Source of the DNA: Saccharofermentans sp.
GTDB lineage: Bacteria > Bacillota > Clostridia > Saccharofermentanales > Saccharofermentanaceae
Length of the DNA: 64,000 nt
Direction: 5' to 3'
Assembly: GCA_024403695.1 (NCBI GenBank)
Contig: JAKSRI010000008.1
Coordinates: 17,018-81,017, forward strand
Of the stretch, positions 34,130 to 43,677 are shown one piece after another (positions within the stretch are counted from its first letter, which is position 1; each line of letters opens with the position of its first letter). The notes under the pieces were generated by a model. That model searched no databases and was not told where the DNA came from. It saw only the letters and a program-made list of their open reading frames with translations. A program made the position numbers and the translations under genes.

Positions 34130-35239
34130 TTAGCCCTCCTCTTTCTGAGGGAGAACTACCCACGCTGTTGGAATTGTTCTGTCTGAGCGGATATTAGCAT
34201 TATCAACAATTTCCTCACCATTAAGGAACATAGAAGAGGACATTCCACCATCGAGATTGTAGGCATTTACTGCGCCGTACTGAAGCATAACATCGATAAG
34301 ATCAGCCATTGATGCGCCCATGGATGTTGTCTTACGACCTTCGATACAAAGGAGAATTACGGCACCGTCAGCTCGCTGTCCGATAGCGGAACGTGGGTTG
34401 AGACCTCCGCCTGAACCATTATATACAGCTGGTTCGCCATTTACGATAAGTGCAGGTCCAAATGATACACCATCTCTAACACCAAGACTCTGTGCATATC
34501 CAGGACCCATAGTTCCTACTATGAGAACGTTATCTCTGTTAAATCCGCAGAATGTAAAAGTTGTCTCCTGTGGCTCTGGATCCTCAACATATTCACCTGT
34601 CTCTTCATCAAGAATGAGTGGATAACCAACATGTCGGAGGCTGCCCTGAGAGAAAACCATTCCTAGCGGATAGCCGCCCATGCCGAGACCACTTTCATCT
34701 TCGTAACGTCCACCGTTAATTCCAGCAACACCACCATACTTGTTGATGATGCTCTCGAGTGTCATTCCGCTACTTTCCTGAGCGTACGTGGAGATGGTTC
34801 CACAAATAACTCTAGAAGGGTCATATACGATCATAAGATATCCGTGGTACATAGGACCAGAAATCTCGTGTATCTCAATTCCGTCACCATCTGGGTCGAG
34901 TGATTCTTCTTCTGTTTCTTCGTCCCTTACTATGGCAGCCTGCTTATCTTCACTTTCTTTCTGCATAATTGTGATAAGGGAAGGATCTGTAATTTCATCG
35001 AATTCAATTACTTTGTTCAGATCAAGGATAGCCTGAATTTCTTCTTCTGACATAACGAGTCTGATAACATTAGGGCCAAAACTGGACTCCATCATGGAAG
35101 TTACGAATATTTCTCTAAAGTGAGTTGATGGTCCCTCTATTGCTAATTTTAGGGCACCCCAAGCACCTACAACAATAATAATTAAGGTTGCAAACAATAC
35201 AAGAAAAAATCTACCAATTATCTTAAGAGCTAGTTTCAT
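34130..35239 (-). CDS. Phosphodiester glycosidase (NAGPA)-domain membrane protein
   Basis: 369 aa. One N-terminal membrane helix (about residues 8-30), then an extracytoplasmic domain. The conserved GVAGINGGRY and the C-terminal YNLDGGMSSSMFLNG with NARSDR-like end match the family of mammalian uncovering enzyme and bacterial exopolysaccharide proteins, which cleave sugar-phosphate diesters. A surface glycopolymer is the likely substrate. It is upstream of and coupled to the TcaA-like gene. ATG 35239 has no adjacent Shine-Dalgarno but a TAAAAT box seven bases upstream (35247-35252). Confidence 0.85.
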   Translation of the reverse strand: MKLALKIIGRFFLVLFATLIIIVVGAWGALKLAIEGPSTHFREIFVTSMMESSFGPNVIRLVMSEEEIQAILDLNKVIEFDEITDPSLITIMQKESEDKQAAIVRDEETEEESLDPDGDGIEIHEISGPMYHGYLMIVYDPSRVICGTISTYAQESSGMTLESIINKYGGVAGINGGRYEDESGLGMGGYPLGMVFSQGSLRHVGYPLILDEETGEYVEDPEPQETTFTFCGFNRDNVLIVGTMGPGYAQSLGVRDGVSFGPALIVNGEPAVYNGSGGGLNPRSAIGQRADGAVILLCIEGRKTTSMGASMADLIDVMLQYGAVNAYNLDGGMSSSMFLNGEEIVDNANIRSDRTIPTAWVVLPQKEEG

Positions 35240-35436
35240 AAGATATATTTTACTCTTGGTTGTGTTAGTAGAAGGTTAATGTTATGAGTCTATTATTTTA
35301 CAAATGTCTTTTTTCACTTTTAGCGATGTATAGAAAATATCATGCGCAACTATTAACAATTAGTTTTTTTATATAACACGTGTTCTCAATACAAAGTAAT
35401 TCGCTCCGTGTTAGGATAAAAAAAAGGAGCTTTCCT

Positions 35437-36606
35437 ATGTGGATTACTTATTACGTTGAAGTAAATTTAACTGCAATAATTATAGCCGCTATATTGATTT
35501 TTCAGACTGCTCGTAAGACTTCAAGAGGCGCATCTTCCAATGTCGTTTTTTATATTTCATTATGGCTTTTGATTATCATGTGTGTAGGTGATATTGCTGC
35601 ACTAACCCTAGATGGTGTTAAGTATCCTGGTGTGCACTTCATTGTTATTGCAGGTAACTCTATCTTTCTGGGCGCACAGGCAATGCTGGCGTTTACATGG
35701 TTAGTATTTTTCCAGATTAGACTCAAGTTAATAAGGACAGTTGTATCTCCAAGAACGGTTCTGCTTGTGTTGCCATTGATTTTTTTCTTGGTGGCAATTA
35801 TCTTGAATGTTTTCACAGGTCTTTTGTTTACGGTTGATAGTAATAATGTATACCGAAGAGCTGATTATATTTATATTCATTGGATAGTCGAACTTATATA
35901 TGTGTTGGGTTCCTTTGTTCAGCTTACATATGCGATTTGGAAAGCCAAAAACAAGATACAGCGTCGTGAATACACGTCATATTTTCTGTATTTTATTCCA
36001 ACTCTGATAGCCGGAGGTTGGCAGATTAGTAATTTTGGATCGTCAACATTTCAGATTGGTGTTGCTATTTCTTCTCTTCTCGTATTCATGCAGATTCAAG
36101 ATAGTCAGATGATTCGCGATGAGCTTACAGGACTTAATAATAGGCGCTCTCTTCGTAATTATGAGGATGCACTCATAAGCAGTGGAGAAGAGGCTAATCT
36201 TACCTTGTTTATGATTGATGTTGATTCATTTAAGAGTATTAATGATACTTACGGTCACGTTACTGGCGACGAAGCACTCGTACAGATTGCTAAAGTACTA
36301 AAGAGAGCATTAAGTCATATGCCGGGAAATAGAATTGTTATTTACAGATATGCAGGTGATGAGTTTGTGCTTGCATCTACTGACATGAGTATTGACGTTA
36401 TAAATCTTGCCAAGAAACGAATTCAGGAAGAGCTGGACTCCATTAACAACAGCAAGGTTAATCCTTATACACTGGGACTTAGTATTGGCGTTGCCTCAGG
36501 AAGGTGCACTAGCACAAATGATTTTAATGAGATACTTCAGAGGGCAGACGACAGCATGTATCAGGTAAAGACCCGCAAGAAGAGAAAGACTAAGCAAACC
36601 CGATAA
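35437..36606 (+). CDS. Membrane diguanylate cyclase
   Basis: 389 aa from ATG 35437, chosen for aaaggagc seven bases upstream; an in-frame extension to 35380 lacks any site. Seven hydrophobic segments (about residues 1-215) form a 7TM-like sensor, followed by a GGDEF domain with DELTGLNNRRSL and the active-site AGDEF (about 306-310), a variant known in active cyclases. It should make c-di-GMP in response to an unknown membrane signal. GCTCC at 35403 can pair with GGAGC at the ribosome site. It is followed by a convergent tRNA gene. Confidence 0.92.
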   Translation: MWITYYVEVNLTAIIIAAILIFQTARKTSRGASSNVVFYISLWLLIIMCVGDIAALTLDGVKYPGVHFIVIAGNSIFLGAQAMLAFTWLVFFQIRLKLIRTVVSPRTVLLVLPLIFFLVAIILNVFTGLLFTVDSNNVYRRADYIYIHWIVELIYVLGSFVQLTYAIWKAKNKIQRREYTSYFLYFIPTLIAGGWQISNFGSSTFQIGVAISSLLVFMQIQDSQMIRDELTGLNNRRSLRNYEDALISSGEEANLTLFMIDVDSFKSINDTYGHVTGDEALVQIAKVLKRALSHMPGNRIVIYRYAGDEFVLASTDMSIDVINLAKKRIQEELDSINNSKVNPYTLGLSIGVASGRCTSTNDFNEILQRADDSMYQVKTRKKRKTKQTR

Positions 36607-36638
36607 GGAGTTTGTTGAGCAGAAATTACTTTTGGAGT

Positions 36639-36713
36639 TGGCTCCCCCAACAGGAATCGAACCCGTATCGACAGTACCGGAAACTGTAGTTTTATCCATT
36701 AAACTATGGGGGA
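36639..36713 (-). tRNA. tRNA-Arg (anticodon CCG)
   Basis: On the minus strand the acceptor arms TCCCCCA and TGGGGGA pair. The D arm contains AGTTTAATGG, the anticodon stem is ACAGT/ACTGT with loop TTCCGGT, and the T arm has GGTTCGATTCC. Discriminator G and an encoded CCA follow. Confidence 0.95.
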
Positions 36714-36724
36714 CTATTCAGAAA

Positions 36725-37045
36725 TTAACCAAGAAAAGTTATAAGAAGACTTGTTACGAAAGCACCTGCGCATGTTCCAAGTGCAACCACTAGGAGACTT
36801 TTGCCCCGGTACGCCAGAATAAGTGCAATAACAAAGCCAACCGCTGCCGCAATAATGCTGTCAGTGGAGTAGAGGATGGCAGGGAAAGTCATGGCTGACA
36901 ATACCGCATAAGGTATGTAGTCAAAGAATGCCTGCACGCGCTTGCTTTGGATTTTTTTCTTAAAGAGCACGAAAGGCACGGCACGAATCAGGTAAGTTAC
37001 TAGAACACTAACCAGTAGCAGAGGAACATAAATCGCATTATCCAT
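36725..37045 (-). CDS. azlD: Branched-chain amino acid exporter small subunit AzlD
   Basis: 106 aa, four hydrophobic segments, with the AzlD pattern LIRAVPFVLF and FFDYIPYAVLSAM. It forms a heteromeric exporter with AzlC that moves leucine, isoleucine, valine or analogues out of the cell. Its start overlaps the azlC end by 8 bp. Confidence 0.92.
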   Translation of the reverse strand: MDNAIYVPLLLVSVLVTYLIRAVPFVLFKKKIQSKRVQAFFDYIPYAVLSAMTFPAILYSTDSIIAAAVGFVIALILAYRGKSLLVVALGTCAGAFVTSLLITFLG

Positions 37046-37754
37046 TTGCGTTGTCCTCCTTTGGTGGCATTAAGAACACTCCCATAAGTGATGCAATAAT
37101 CGCACAGATAATAATGGCAAATCCTGATGAGATGTGCGCCTTAAGGAAAGGTACATAGTAACAGATTATAGAGAGAATAACAGCTACTATAGATACGAAA
37201 GCGATAGATTTGTTCTTGCGTGATACAGGGAGAACAATCGCAACAAACATACCATATATACCGATTGCAAGAGAATTTGTAACGATGGCAGGGAGGATGT
37301 TGCCGCACACTGCTCCAAGAAGGGTGCCCAGAGTCCAGCCTAAGATAGGAAGCACTGCAAGTCCCAGCATATAGTTACGGGAAACTTTTTCCTGGGAGGA
37401 TGCCACGCCAAAGATTTCGTCGGTGATGGCAAAACCTGTAACAAGTCTTGCAGGTGTTGTCATGGTCTCGTCTGTCCTTTGTGACAACGAAATGCCCATG
37501 AGTGAATAACGCAGATTAATAACCAGAGTGGATACTGCCATCTCGATCATTCCTCCTGAGAGGGAGATGCCTGGAGTGCCCATAATGCCGACAGCGGCTA
37601 CCTGACCTGCAGATGTGAGATTAAACAGGGACACCAAAACGGCCTGCCACCAGGATAGTCCCTGAGACACGGCCATTATTCCAAAAGAAAAGGATACTGA
37701 TAAGTATCCCAATCCGATTGCTAATCCGTCTTTTATTCCCCTATTAAATATCAA
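37038..37754 (-). CDS. azlC: Branched-chain amino acid exporter large subunit AzlC
   Basis: 238 aa with a TTG start at 37754; ggag lies about ten bases upstream inside the preceding gene. The family block SFSFGIMAVSQGLSWWQAV and LTSAGQVAAVGIM are clear. Seven or eight membrane segments. It begins two bases after a lipoprotein gene ends and runs into azlD, giving a three-gene operon. Confidence 0.92.
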   Translation of the reverse strand: MIFNRGIKDGLAIGLGYLSVSFSFGIMAVSQGLSWWQAVLVSLFNLTSAGQVAAVGIMGTPGISLSGGMIEMAVSTLVINLRYSLMGISLSQRTDETMTTPARLVTGFAITDEIFGVASSQEKVSRNYMLGLAVLPILGWTLGTLLGAVCGNILPAIVTNSLAIGIYGMFVAIVLPVSRKNKSIAFVSIVAVILSIICYYVPFLKAHISSGFAIIICAIIASLMGVFLMPPKEDNANG

Positions 37755-37756
37755 TG

Positions 37757-38302
37757 TTAGGATGCTCCGTAAAGTGATTTAATCTGATTAAAATCAAGGT
37801 AGAAATCGTAAAAGTCTGCTCGGTCTTCTCGGTCAATCTCATAGAGATCATGATTTACAGAGTAGAGGATGCCGTCTCTTACGAGGAATTCAGTTAGTAT
37901 ATAGTTTCCTGCATTATCGACATACCATCTTGTGATATACATGTCGCTGTCGCTAAGTGAATAATATGTATCTCTTACAGGAACTTCATAATTATCTATG
38001 TTACGTGAAGCCTCGAGCTCAGCCATTCTGTAAACGCCGTTATCAGCTTCAATATATCTGACAGAACAGGAAATTTCCTTTGTTGTATATCCATCAGTTA
38101 CTTTATAGATATCATTATCATTTTCTTCTCTGTATGTGGAGTACGCGAGTCTGTAATCCTCAAAACTCTGACATACTTCCTCATAATCAGGAAGAACTTC
38201 TTCTGTCTCGAATACGTCAGCATTCTCAGCACATCCTGCGAAGGATAATGCCAAGGTAAGCACTAGGACAAAAGATAAAATTTTAGTTACTATTTTTTTC
38301 AT
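37757..38302 (-). CDS. Small lipoprotein of unknown function, first gene of the azl operon
   Basis: 181 aa from ATG 38302. Lipobox LSFAGC places the lipidated Cys near residue 23. The mature protein is acidic, with several Tyr-rich beta strands, and has no known motif. The longer frame to 38344 reads through the -10 box and was rejected. Being first in an operon with azlCD may be accidental, or the protein may sense or bind the exported compound. Confidence 0.75.
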   Translation of the reverse strand: MKKIVTKILSFVLVLTLALSFAGCAENADVFETEEVLPDYEEVCQSFEDYRLAYSTYREENDNDIYKVTDGYTTKEISCSVRYIEADNGVYRMAELEASRNIDNYEVPVRDTYYSLSDSDMYITRWYVDNAGNYILTEFLVRDGILYSVNHDLYEIDREDRADFYDFYLDFNQIKSLYGAS

Positions 38303-38309
38303 ACTGTGC

Positions 38310-38318
38310 ATTATATCA
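38310..38318 (-). promoter_or_regulatory. Extended -10 immediately before the lipoprotein ATG
   Basis: TGATATAAT on the minus strand ends seven bases before ATG 38302. With no Shine-Dalgarno in those seven bases, the operon mRNA is predicted to be leaderless. Confidence 0.55.
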
Positions 38319-38411
38319 CAGACATTAATAATAAACATTGACAAATTTGAGTTCAGACATTAAAATTATCAAGCATTGCGAATATCGCAATTAATCGATC
38401 AATATACGTAT

Positions 38412-38504
38412 GGAGAAGTCGCGTAGCCTGGTCGAGCGCGCACGACTGGAAATCGTGTAAACCCCAAAAGGGTTTCGAGGGTTCGAATCCCTCCTTCTCC
38501 GCCA
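38412..38504 (+). tRNA. tRNA-Ser (anticodon GGA)
   Basis: Acceptor GGAGAAG (38412-38418) pairs with CTTCTCC (38494-38500); discriminator G and encoded CCA follow. The anticodon loop is CTGGAAA within ACGA..TCGT. A long variable arm (CCCC..GGGTTT) is typical of class II serine tRNA. T arm GGGTTCGAATCCC. Confidence 0.97.
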
Positions 38505-38505
38505 A

Positions 38506-38541
38506 TAAACCCTTTGGACATTTGTTCAAAGGGTTTTTTTG
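38506..38541 (+). terminator. Terminator of tRNA-Ser
   Basis: AAACCCTTTG pairs with CAAAGGGTTT and is followed by TTTTTG. Confidence 0.93.
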
Positions 38542-38567
38542 TTTAATATGCAAATGGGAGATTATAG

Positions 38568-41132
38568 ATGAATTTATTTAAAGCATTATATTTATTATTC
38601 ATTTATCCCTTGCAGTTAGGGTTTGAAATACTCTTTGATATTGCCTTCAGACATATTCATAATGTAGGTGGTGCGATTATCTGCCTAAGTTTGGTAGTGA
38701 ATTTATTAGTGCTACCAATGTATATGCGTGCTGATAAAATCCAGAATGAACAAAGAGAAATTGAGAAAAAGTTAAAGCCTGGAATTAAACATATAAAAAA
38801 GGCATTTTCTGGTGATGAGCGTTTTATGATGCTCCAGATGTATTACAGACTCAATAAATATAGTCCAATAATGGTTTTGAGAAGTGCTACATCATTGCTA
38901 TTACAGATACCATTTTTCATGGCTGCATATAATATGCTTTCTTCATTGAATCTTTTAAAAGGCTCATCATTTTGGTTTATAAAAGATTTGGGTAGTCCTG
39001 ATGCCTTGCTTTCAATGGGGACGTTCTCAATAAATGTTTTGCCAATCATAATGACATTGATTAACATTCTTTCAGGAGTCATTTATACAAGAGGACAGTC
39101 GTTTAGGGAAAAGGTACAGTTAAATACTATGGCGATACTGTTTTTGATTTTGTTGTATAACTCTCCTGCAGGACTTACTTTTTACTGGACACTTAATAAT
39201 GTGTTTTCTTTATTAAAGATCATTGTAGTATGGGCATATACAAGAATTAATATTTTAAAGATATGGTTACAGACTGTTATCAAGATGGCATGTTCTGTAT
39301 CTGTCATTACTCCTGATGGTGGTTCTGTAGCGTTGTTTGCTTTGGCGCAGTTAGTTATTGCTACACTAACAGGTTTGTTAATCCCATCAGCGATTATTGC
39401 AGATTCTCCAATTGAATTTGTAAATCCATTTACTTTTGATGGACCGTCTATCTTGTTGGTTTATTCTTACCTGACAGCTTTAGGTGTATTTGTTGTTTGG
39501 TTTTCCATTGCGTATTATATGTTGCCTAAAAAATGTCGAGTAGTATTTTTTTATGTTTCTCTGATAATGAGTTGTGTTTTCCTGATTAATTACTTTGTCT
39601 CGGAGAAAATCTTTTTGTTGTTGAAAAATGGTATCACTGGGAAGCTTTTATATTTATGTTTGCTTATTCTTATTGCGTATCTTTTGATAGTCGTATATAA
39701 GCATTACAGACAGGTTGTTAGGGTGATTTTGATGGGGGGATTATTGGTTCTCCTGTCTATGAGTGTGTTGAACATCTCCAAGATTAGAAAAGAATATGCT
39801 ACATTTGTTAAGCCAACTAATAATGAAGAAATTTCTTTTAAGTTATCTACTAGTGGTGAAAATGTTGTTGTAATTATGATGGATCGCAGTCTCGGATATG
39901 GTTTCGAAAAGGATTTTGAATTACTTCCGGAACTGAAGGATAAATTTGATGGATTTGTTTTTTATCCTAATACTATTTCATTTGGTGGTCATACTAATAT
40001 TGCATCACCTGCTCTTTTCGGTGGATATGAATATACACCAGATATGATTAATTCTAGAAGTGATGAATCTCTCGCAAGTAAACAAAATGAAGCTCTTAAG
40101 GTAATGCCAATGGTATTTTCTGAGGCAGGATATGACGTAACTGTTATTGATCCTCCTTTGGCGGGATATACAGATATTCCTAACATGACGATATATGATG
40201 ATATCGATGGTGTAAGTGCTTATTACACAGGAGATGCATTTAATCCAAATTCAGACATGTATAATGCGGAATTGCTTGCAAATCGTGAAAGAAACATGTT
40301 TCTGTACGGTGTGTGTGCGTCGTTGGTTTATTCTAGAGATGTGTTTTTTGATAGCGGAAACTACCATAACCCGAATCTTATGGTTCAGATAGAATACAAT
40401 TTTGCTAGTTGTGCTGAATTAAATGGTGAATGGTATAAATCAGCTGATTGTTACTATACGCTTCATTCATTGACAGATATGACAGAAATTGTTGATGATG
40501 ATAGTGATAACTGTTTATTATTTCAAAACAGACTGACACATGAGAATGTTCTCAAATTGTATGATTTGGTTGATGTAAATATAGATAAAGAACAGTTTAG
40601 AAATGATGTATATGCGATGCCTAACTATAATCAGTGGACTTATTGGCATTTCTATTCTGGTGGAATATCTTTGGATGTTCTTGCGCAGTGGCTCGATTAT
40701 TTGAAGGAGAGTGGTGTATATGACAACACCAGAATAATAATTGTTTCTGATCATGGATTTCCTGTTAAGTACTGGGATGATTCTGATATGCAGGATGGAT
40801 ACACTACAGAATTTTATAATCCTGCATTTATGGTAAAGGATTTTAACAGTACTGGATTTATCGTGAGTGATGAATTTATGACCAATGCGGATACACCAGT
40901 TATAGCAATGGATGGAATTATTCAAAATCCTGTTAATCCATATACTGGAAATCCAATTGTGGATTCAGATAAGCATAGTGGAATTATTCGAATTTGCGCT
41001 TCACATGAATATTTTACTAATAGAAACAATGGCAATGTTTTTGACAATCAGGATGGATGGTATGTGATTACAAATACGTCAGATACTAGACATACATTTA
41101 ATGTCGAAAACTGGACACATTATGATAAATAA
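38568..41132 (+). CDS. YidC/Oxa1 domain fused to alkaline-phosphatase-superfamily ectodomain
   Basis: 854 aa; ggga site before ATG 38568. Residues about 1-225 match the YidC/Oxa1 insertase core: a cytoplasmic charged hairpin (MRADKIQNEQREIEKKLKPG), LLQIPFFMAAYNML, FWFIKDLGSPD and PAGLTFYWTLNNVFSLLK. Five or six further membrane segments follow (about 240-415). From about residue 430 an extracytoplasmic sulfatase/phosphoglycerol-transferase-like domain begins with NVVVIMMDRSLGYG, has FGGHTNIASPALFGG as the likely nucleophile region, and a metal-binding VSDHGFP near residue 726. I know no characterised protein with this order. The next gene is a CDP-glycerol glycerophosphotransferase homologue. 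I infer a device that inserts or positions a membrane substrate and modifies it at the surface. Confidence 0.85.
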   Translation: MNLFKALYLLFIYPLQLGFEILFDIAFRHIHNVGGAIICLSLVVNLLVLPMYMRADKIQNEQREIEKKLKPGIKHIKKAFSGDERFMMLQMYYRLNKYSPIMVLRSATSLLLQIPFFMAAYNMLSSLNLLKGSSFWFIKDLGSPDALLSMGTFSINVLPIIMTLINILSGVIYTRGQSFREKVQLNTMAILFLILLYNSPAGLTFYWTLNNVFSLLKIIVVWAYTRINILKIWLQTVIKMACSVSVITPDGGSVALFALAQLVIATLTGLLIPSAIIADSPIEFVNPFTFDGPSILLVYSYLTALGVFVVWFSIAYYMLPKKCRVVFFYVSLIMSCVFLINYFVSEKIFLLLKNGITGKLLYLCLLILIAYLLIVVYKHYRQVVRVILMGGLLVLLSMSVLNISKIRKEYATFVKPTNNEEISFKLSTSGENVVVIMMDRSLGYGFEKDFELLPELKDKFDGFVFYPNTISFGGHTNIASPALFGGYEYTPDMINSRSDESLASKQNEALKVMPMVFSEAGYDVTVIDPPLAGYTDIPNMTIYDDIDGVSAYYTGDAFNPNSDMYNAELLANRERNMFLYGVCASLVYSRDVFFDSGNYHNPNLMVQIEYNFASCAELNGEWYKSADCYYTLHSLTDMTEIVDDDSDNCLLFQNRLTHENVLKLYDLVDVNIDKEQFRNDVYAMPNYNQWTYWHFYSGGISLDVLAQWLDYLKESGVYDNTRIIIVSDHGFPVKYWDDSDMQDGYTTEFYNPAFMVKDFNSTGFIVSDEFMTNADTPVIAMDGIIQNPVNPYTGNPIVDSDKHSGIIRICASHEYFTNRNNGNVFDNQDGWYVITNTSDTRHTFNVENWTHYDK

Positions 41133-41155
41133 TTATAGAAAGGGAAACACAAGCT

Positions 41156-42385
41156 ATGATGCTATATATTGATCCTGGTACGGGAAGCATGCTTTTTACA
41201 ATCCTTATAGGTGTGTATAGTGTTTTGGTGTTTTTCGTGCGCTCTATTTTTGTAAAGTTAAAATTTCTCATCACTAGTGGGAAGGCAGAGACTGATAAGA
41301 ATACATACAAGTATGTTATTTTTGCAGAGGATAAGAGATACTTTACGACTTTTGGTCCTATATGTGATGAGTTTGAATCTAGAAAAATTGAACTGGTTTA
41401 TATAACTTCATCAGAAGATGACCCTGTGTTTTTTAAGAATTATAAGTATATTAAGCCTTTGTATTCTAAGCGTGGCAATGTGACATATTCCAAGATGAAT
41501 TTGTTAAAGGCTGATATAGTTCTTTCAACAACACCTAATTTAGATGTATTTCAGTGGAAGAGATCTAGAGACGTAAAATGGTACGTGCATATTTTTCATG
41601 CTTTCGGAGGAAGTAGTTTCTATAGAATGTTTCCTTTAGATATGTATGATGCAGTGCTATTGTCTGGTCCTGTTCACAGACAGGAAATTAGAAAATATGA
41701 AGAGCTTAGATCTATGCCTACTAAGGAACTGATTGATACAGGTATGCCTTATGCAGATTTATTGTATCGTCGTAAGTTGAACGCTCCTGCTATACATAAT
41801 GAGGAACCTGTAGTTCTTTTGGCACCATCGTGGGGTGTGAATTCCATTTTTCAAATGTATGGTGAGAAATTTGTTTCTGCATTGGTGAATACTGGTTATC
41901 ACGTAATAATTAGGCCGCACCCACAGTCTTATGTTTCTGAGAAAGATATTCTCGATAAACTTATGAAAATGTTTCCGGCTTCCGACAAATTGGAGTGGAA
42001 TACCGACAGTGATAATTTTGATGTGCTTAATCGAGCTGATATTTTAATATCAGATTTCTCAGGTATTATTTTTGATTTTTCTTTGGTATTCAATAAGCCA
42101 GTAATCTATTCAGAATTCGAATTCGATTTCTCTCAGTACGAGGGGTATTGGAATGATGAGGAAAAGTGGCTTTTAAAAACTCTTAAAAAGATAGGCAAAC
42201 CTGTTGGTAAAAACTTTGAGTCTGAGCTTAAACCACTGATTGACAGCAGTCTTCATGATGACGGACGATTTGATATTTACGAGATGATTCGTAAAGAAGA
42301 CTGGGTTAATATAGGGGAATCTGCTAAATATGCTGCTGACTATCTCATCAATAAACAAAAAGAGTTGAGCGAAAAAATGGATTAA
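41156..42385 (+). CDS. CDP-glycerol glycerophosphotransferase (TagB/TagF-like)
   Basis: 409 aa; agaaaggg site. A hydrophobic N-terminal segment (about residues 8-28) precedes a GT-B-like domain. The signature includes HIFHAFGGSSFYRM, DTGMPYADLLY, LLAPSWG, IIRPHPQS and the C-terminal ISDFSGIIFDFSLVF. Relatives add or polymerise glycerol phosphate on teichoic-acid linkage units on the cytoplasmic face. The gene lies 23 bp after the YidC fusion and nearly certainly works with it. No tagA, tagD or tagGH genes are in the window, so the acceptor is open. Confidence 0.93.
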   Translation: MMLYIDPGTGSMLFTILIGVYSVLVFFVRSIFVKLKFLITSGKAETDKNTYKYVIFAEDKRYFTTFGPICDEFESRKIELVYITSSEDDPVFFKNYKYIKPLYSKRGNVTYSKMNLLKADIVLSTTPNLDVFQWKRSRDVKWYVHIFHAFGGSSFYRMFPLDMYDAVLLSGPVHRQEIRKYEELRSMPTKELIDTGMPYADLLYRRKLNAPAIHNEEPVVLLAPSWGVNSIFQMYGEKFVSALVNTGYHVIIRPHPQSYVSEKDILDKLMKMFPASDKLEWNTDSDNFDVLNRADILISDFSGIIFDFSLVFNKPVIYSEFEFDFSQYEGYWNDEEKWLLKTLKKIGKPVGKNFESELKPLIDSSLHDDGRFDIYEMIRKEDWVNIGESAKYAADYLINKQKELSEKMD

Positions 42386-42491
42386 TTTAGTAGTTTAATA
42401 AATTACTTTCACTCGCTAAACTTGAGAATTATTTATAATTATGAAAATGTACAATATTGGTATGATTATAAAAAGGATATGAGATATTTAT

Positions 42492-43664
42492 ATGGGTTTA
42501 TTTGGTAGAAACAATATTGATGACTTCGACGATTATAAGAGAGAGCAGGCTCAGATGCGAAAAGAGCGTGATAAGTTTGATTCTTCAAATTCAGAAGGAA
42601 AAGCTAAAGCGAAGAACTTCGCCAAAAATGAAAAATTCAAGGTGGAAGAATTGCCTGATGGAAGTCTCCTTTATAAGAAGGAAAACATGGGTAAAGATGA
42701 TCTTCTCCGTATAATGTTCATTTTGTTTCCAATTATTTTTGTAGGAGTGATGATTGCAACTGGAATTATTTACGGAAATATATCCGAGATTGTTCCTGCA
42801 GCTATATTCTTTGCTGTTTTCTTTGGAATTATGTTTGCTGCTATGGGCACCGGTAAAAGATGTAAGAGTCTTAAATTAACATATGATTCTATCGAGGTAG
42901 AGGTTAGTTCTAATAAGAAGTTGGTTTTTCCGTTGAGTAGTTACGAAGGATTATTTACAAAGAGAATATATGGAAAAAATCATCATTATTCTGGCACTGT
43001 GTATCATATTCTTATCCGTGATGGTATGGAGGTTAAGAAGTTTAAGTTTTGCTCTTCGATTCCTGCAGCTGCTAGCGACTTTGATTATAACGCCAAGAAA
43101 AGAAAGCACGAGCTTAATGGTCCTGAAGCGGATTATATAGTTGAAACTGGTAGAAAAACCTTCTCATGGTCCGAAAAGCTCACAAAAGGTAATTGGACTA
43201 CAAACAGATTGGCATTAATGATACCTGCTGTCGCTTTGATTATTATTGGTATTGCGTGTGCTATGATTTTTGGAGGTGACCCTGAAGAGGTAATCTTCCC
43301 AATGGTTGTTCTCATGGTTATGATTATTGTAACTGTACTTATCTATGTATTTGGGTCTAATTCTTTTATCCCAACTATCTACCCTGAGAGTATGACATTT
43401 GGGGAAGGGGAGCTTAGGATTAATGATTTGTCTATCTCTTCAAATGAGATAAAGGCAGTTTACATTACTCCTATCGGATCTGATAATCCTCATGCTCCAC
43501 ATTGTAGTACATTCTATATTGCTGTGGAGAATGGACAATACAGATATAAGGCTGTACCAATGCTTTCTAGAAACGATCTGAGCTGGTCCTATGAGGAGTT
43601 TTATTATTGCTGTTATAATTGGTGTAAGATAAATAATGTACCTTTTATAGAGTATATTCTTTAA
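42492..43664 (+). CDS. Membrane protein of unknown function with MGLFG N-terminus
   Basis: 390 aa. An N-terminal charged region (1-60) rich in Lys and Glu is followed by two pairs of membrane helices (about 76-120 and 238-292) separated by a beta-rich stretch of the kind seen in PH-like membrane-proximal domains. Another beta-rich part closes the protein. No catalytic motif. The first residues MGLFG.NN and an acidic-aromatic motif recur in the next gene, so the two proteins may share a docking peptide. No Shine-Dalgarno is obvious before ATG 42492 (gatatgagatattt). Confidence 0.6.
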   Translation: MGLFGRNNIDDFDDYKREQAQMRKERDKFDSSNSEGKAKAKNFAKNEKFKVEELPDGSLLYKKENMGKDDLLRIMFILFPIIFVGVMIATGIIYGNISEIVPAAIFFAVFFGIMFAAMGTGKRCKSLKLTYDSIEVEVSSNKKLVFPLSSYEGLFTKRIYGKNHHYSGTVYHILIRDGMEVKKFKFCSSIPAAASDFDYNAKKRKHELNGPEADYIVETGRKTFSWSEKLTKGNWTTNRLALMIPAVALIIIGIACAMIFGGDPEEVIFPMVVLMVMIIVTVLIYVFGSNSFIPTIYPESMTFGEGELRINDLSISSNEIKAVYITPIGSDNPHAPHCSTFYIAVENGQYRYKAVPMLSRNDLSWSYEEFYYCCYNWCKINNVPFIEYIL

Positions 43665-43677
43665 TAAGGAGATTACT

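Noticed and set aside
35403..35430. GCTCC/GGAGC pairing that could hide the ribosome site of the diguanylate cyclase
   Set aside because: Only five base pairs with an A-rich loop; no aptamer-like sequence is present, so I do not call a riboswitch.
36496..36699. Small frame overlapping the tRNA-Arg gene
   Set aside because: It reads antisense to the cyclase end and into the tRNA; it is not a gene.
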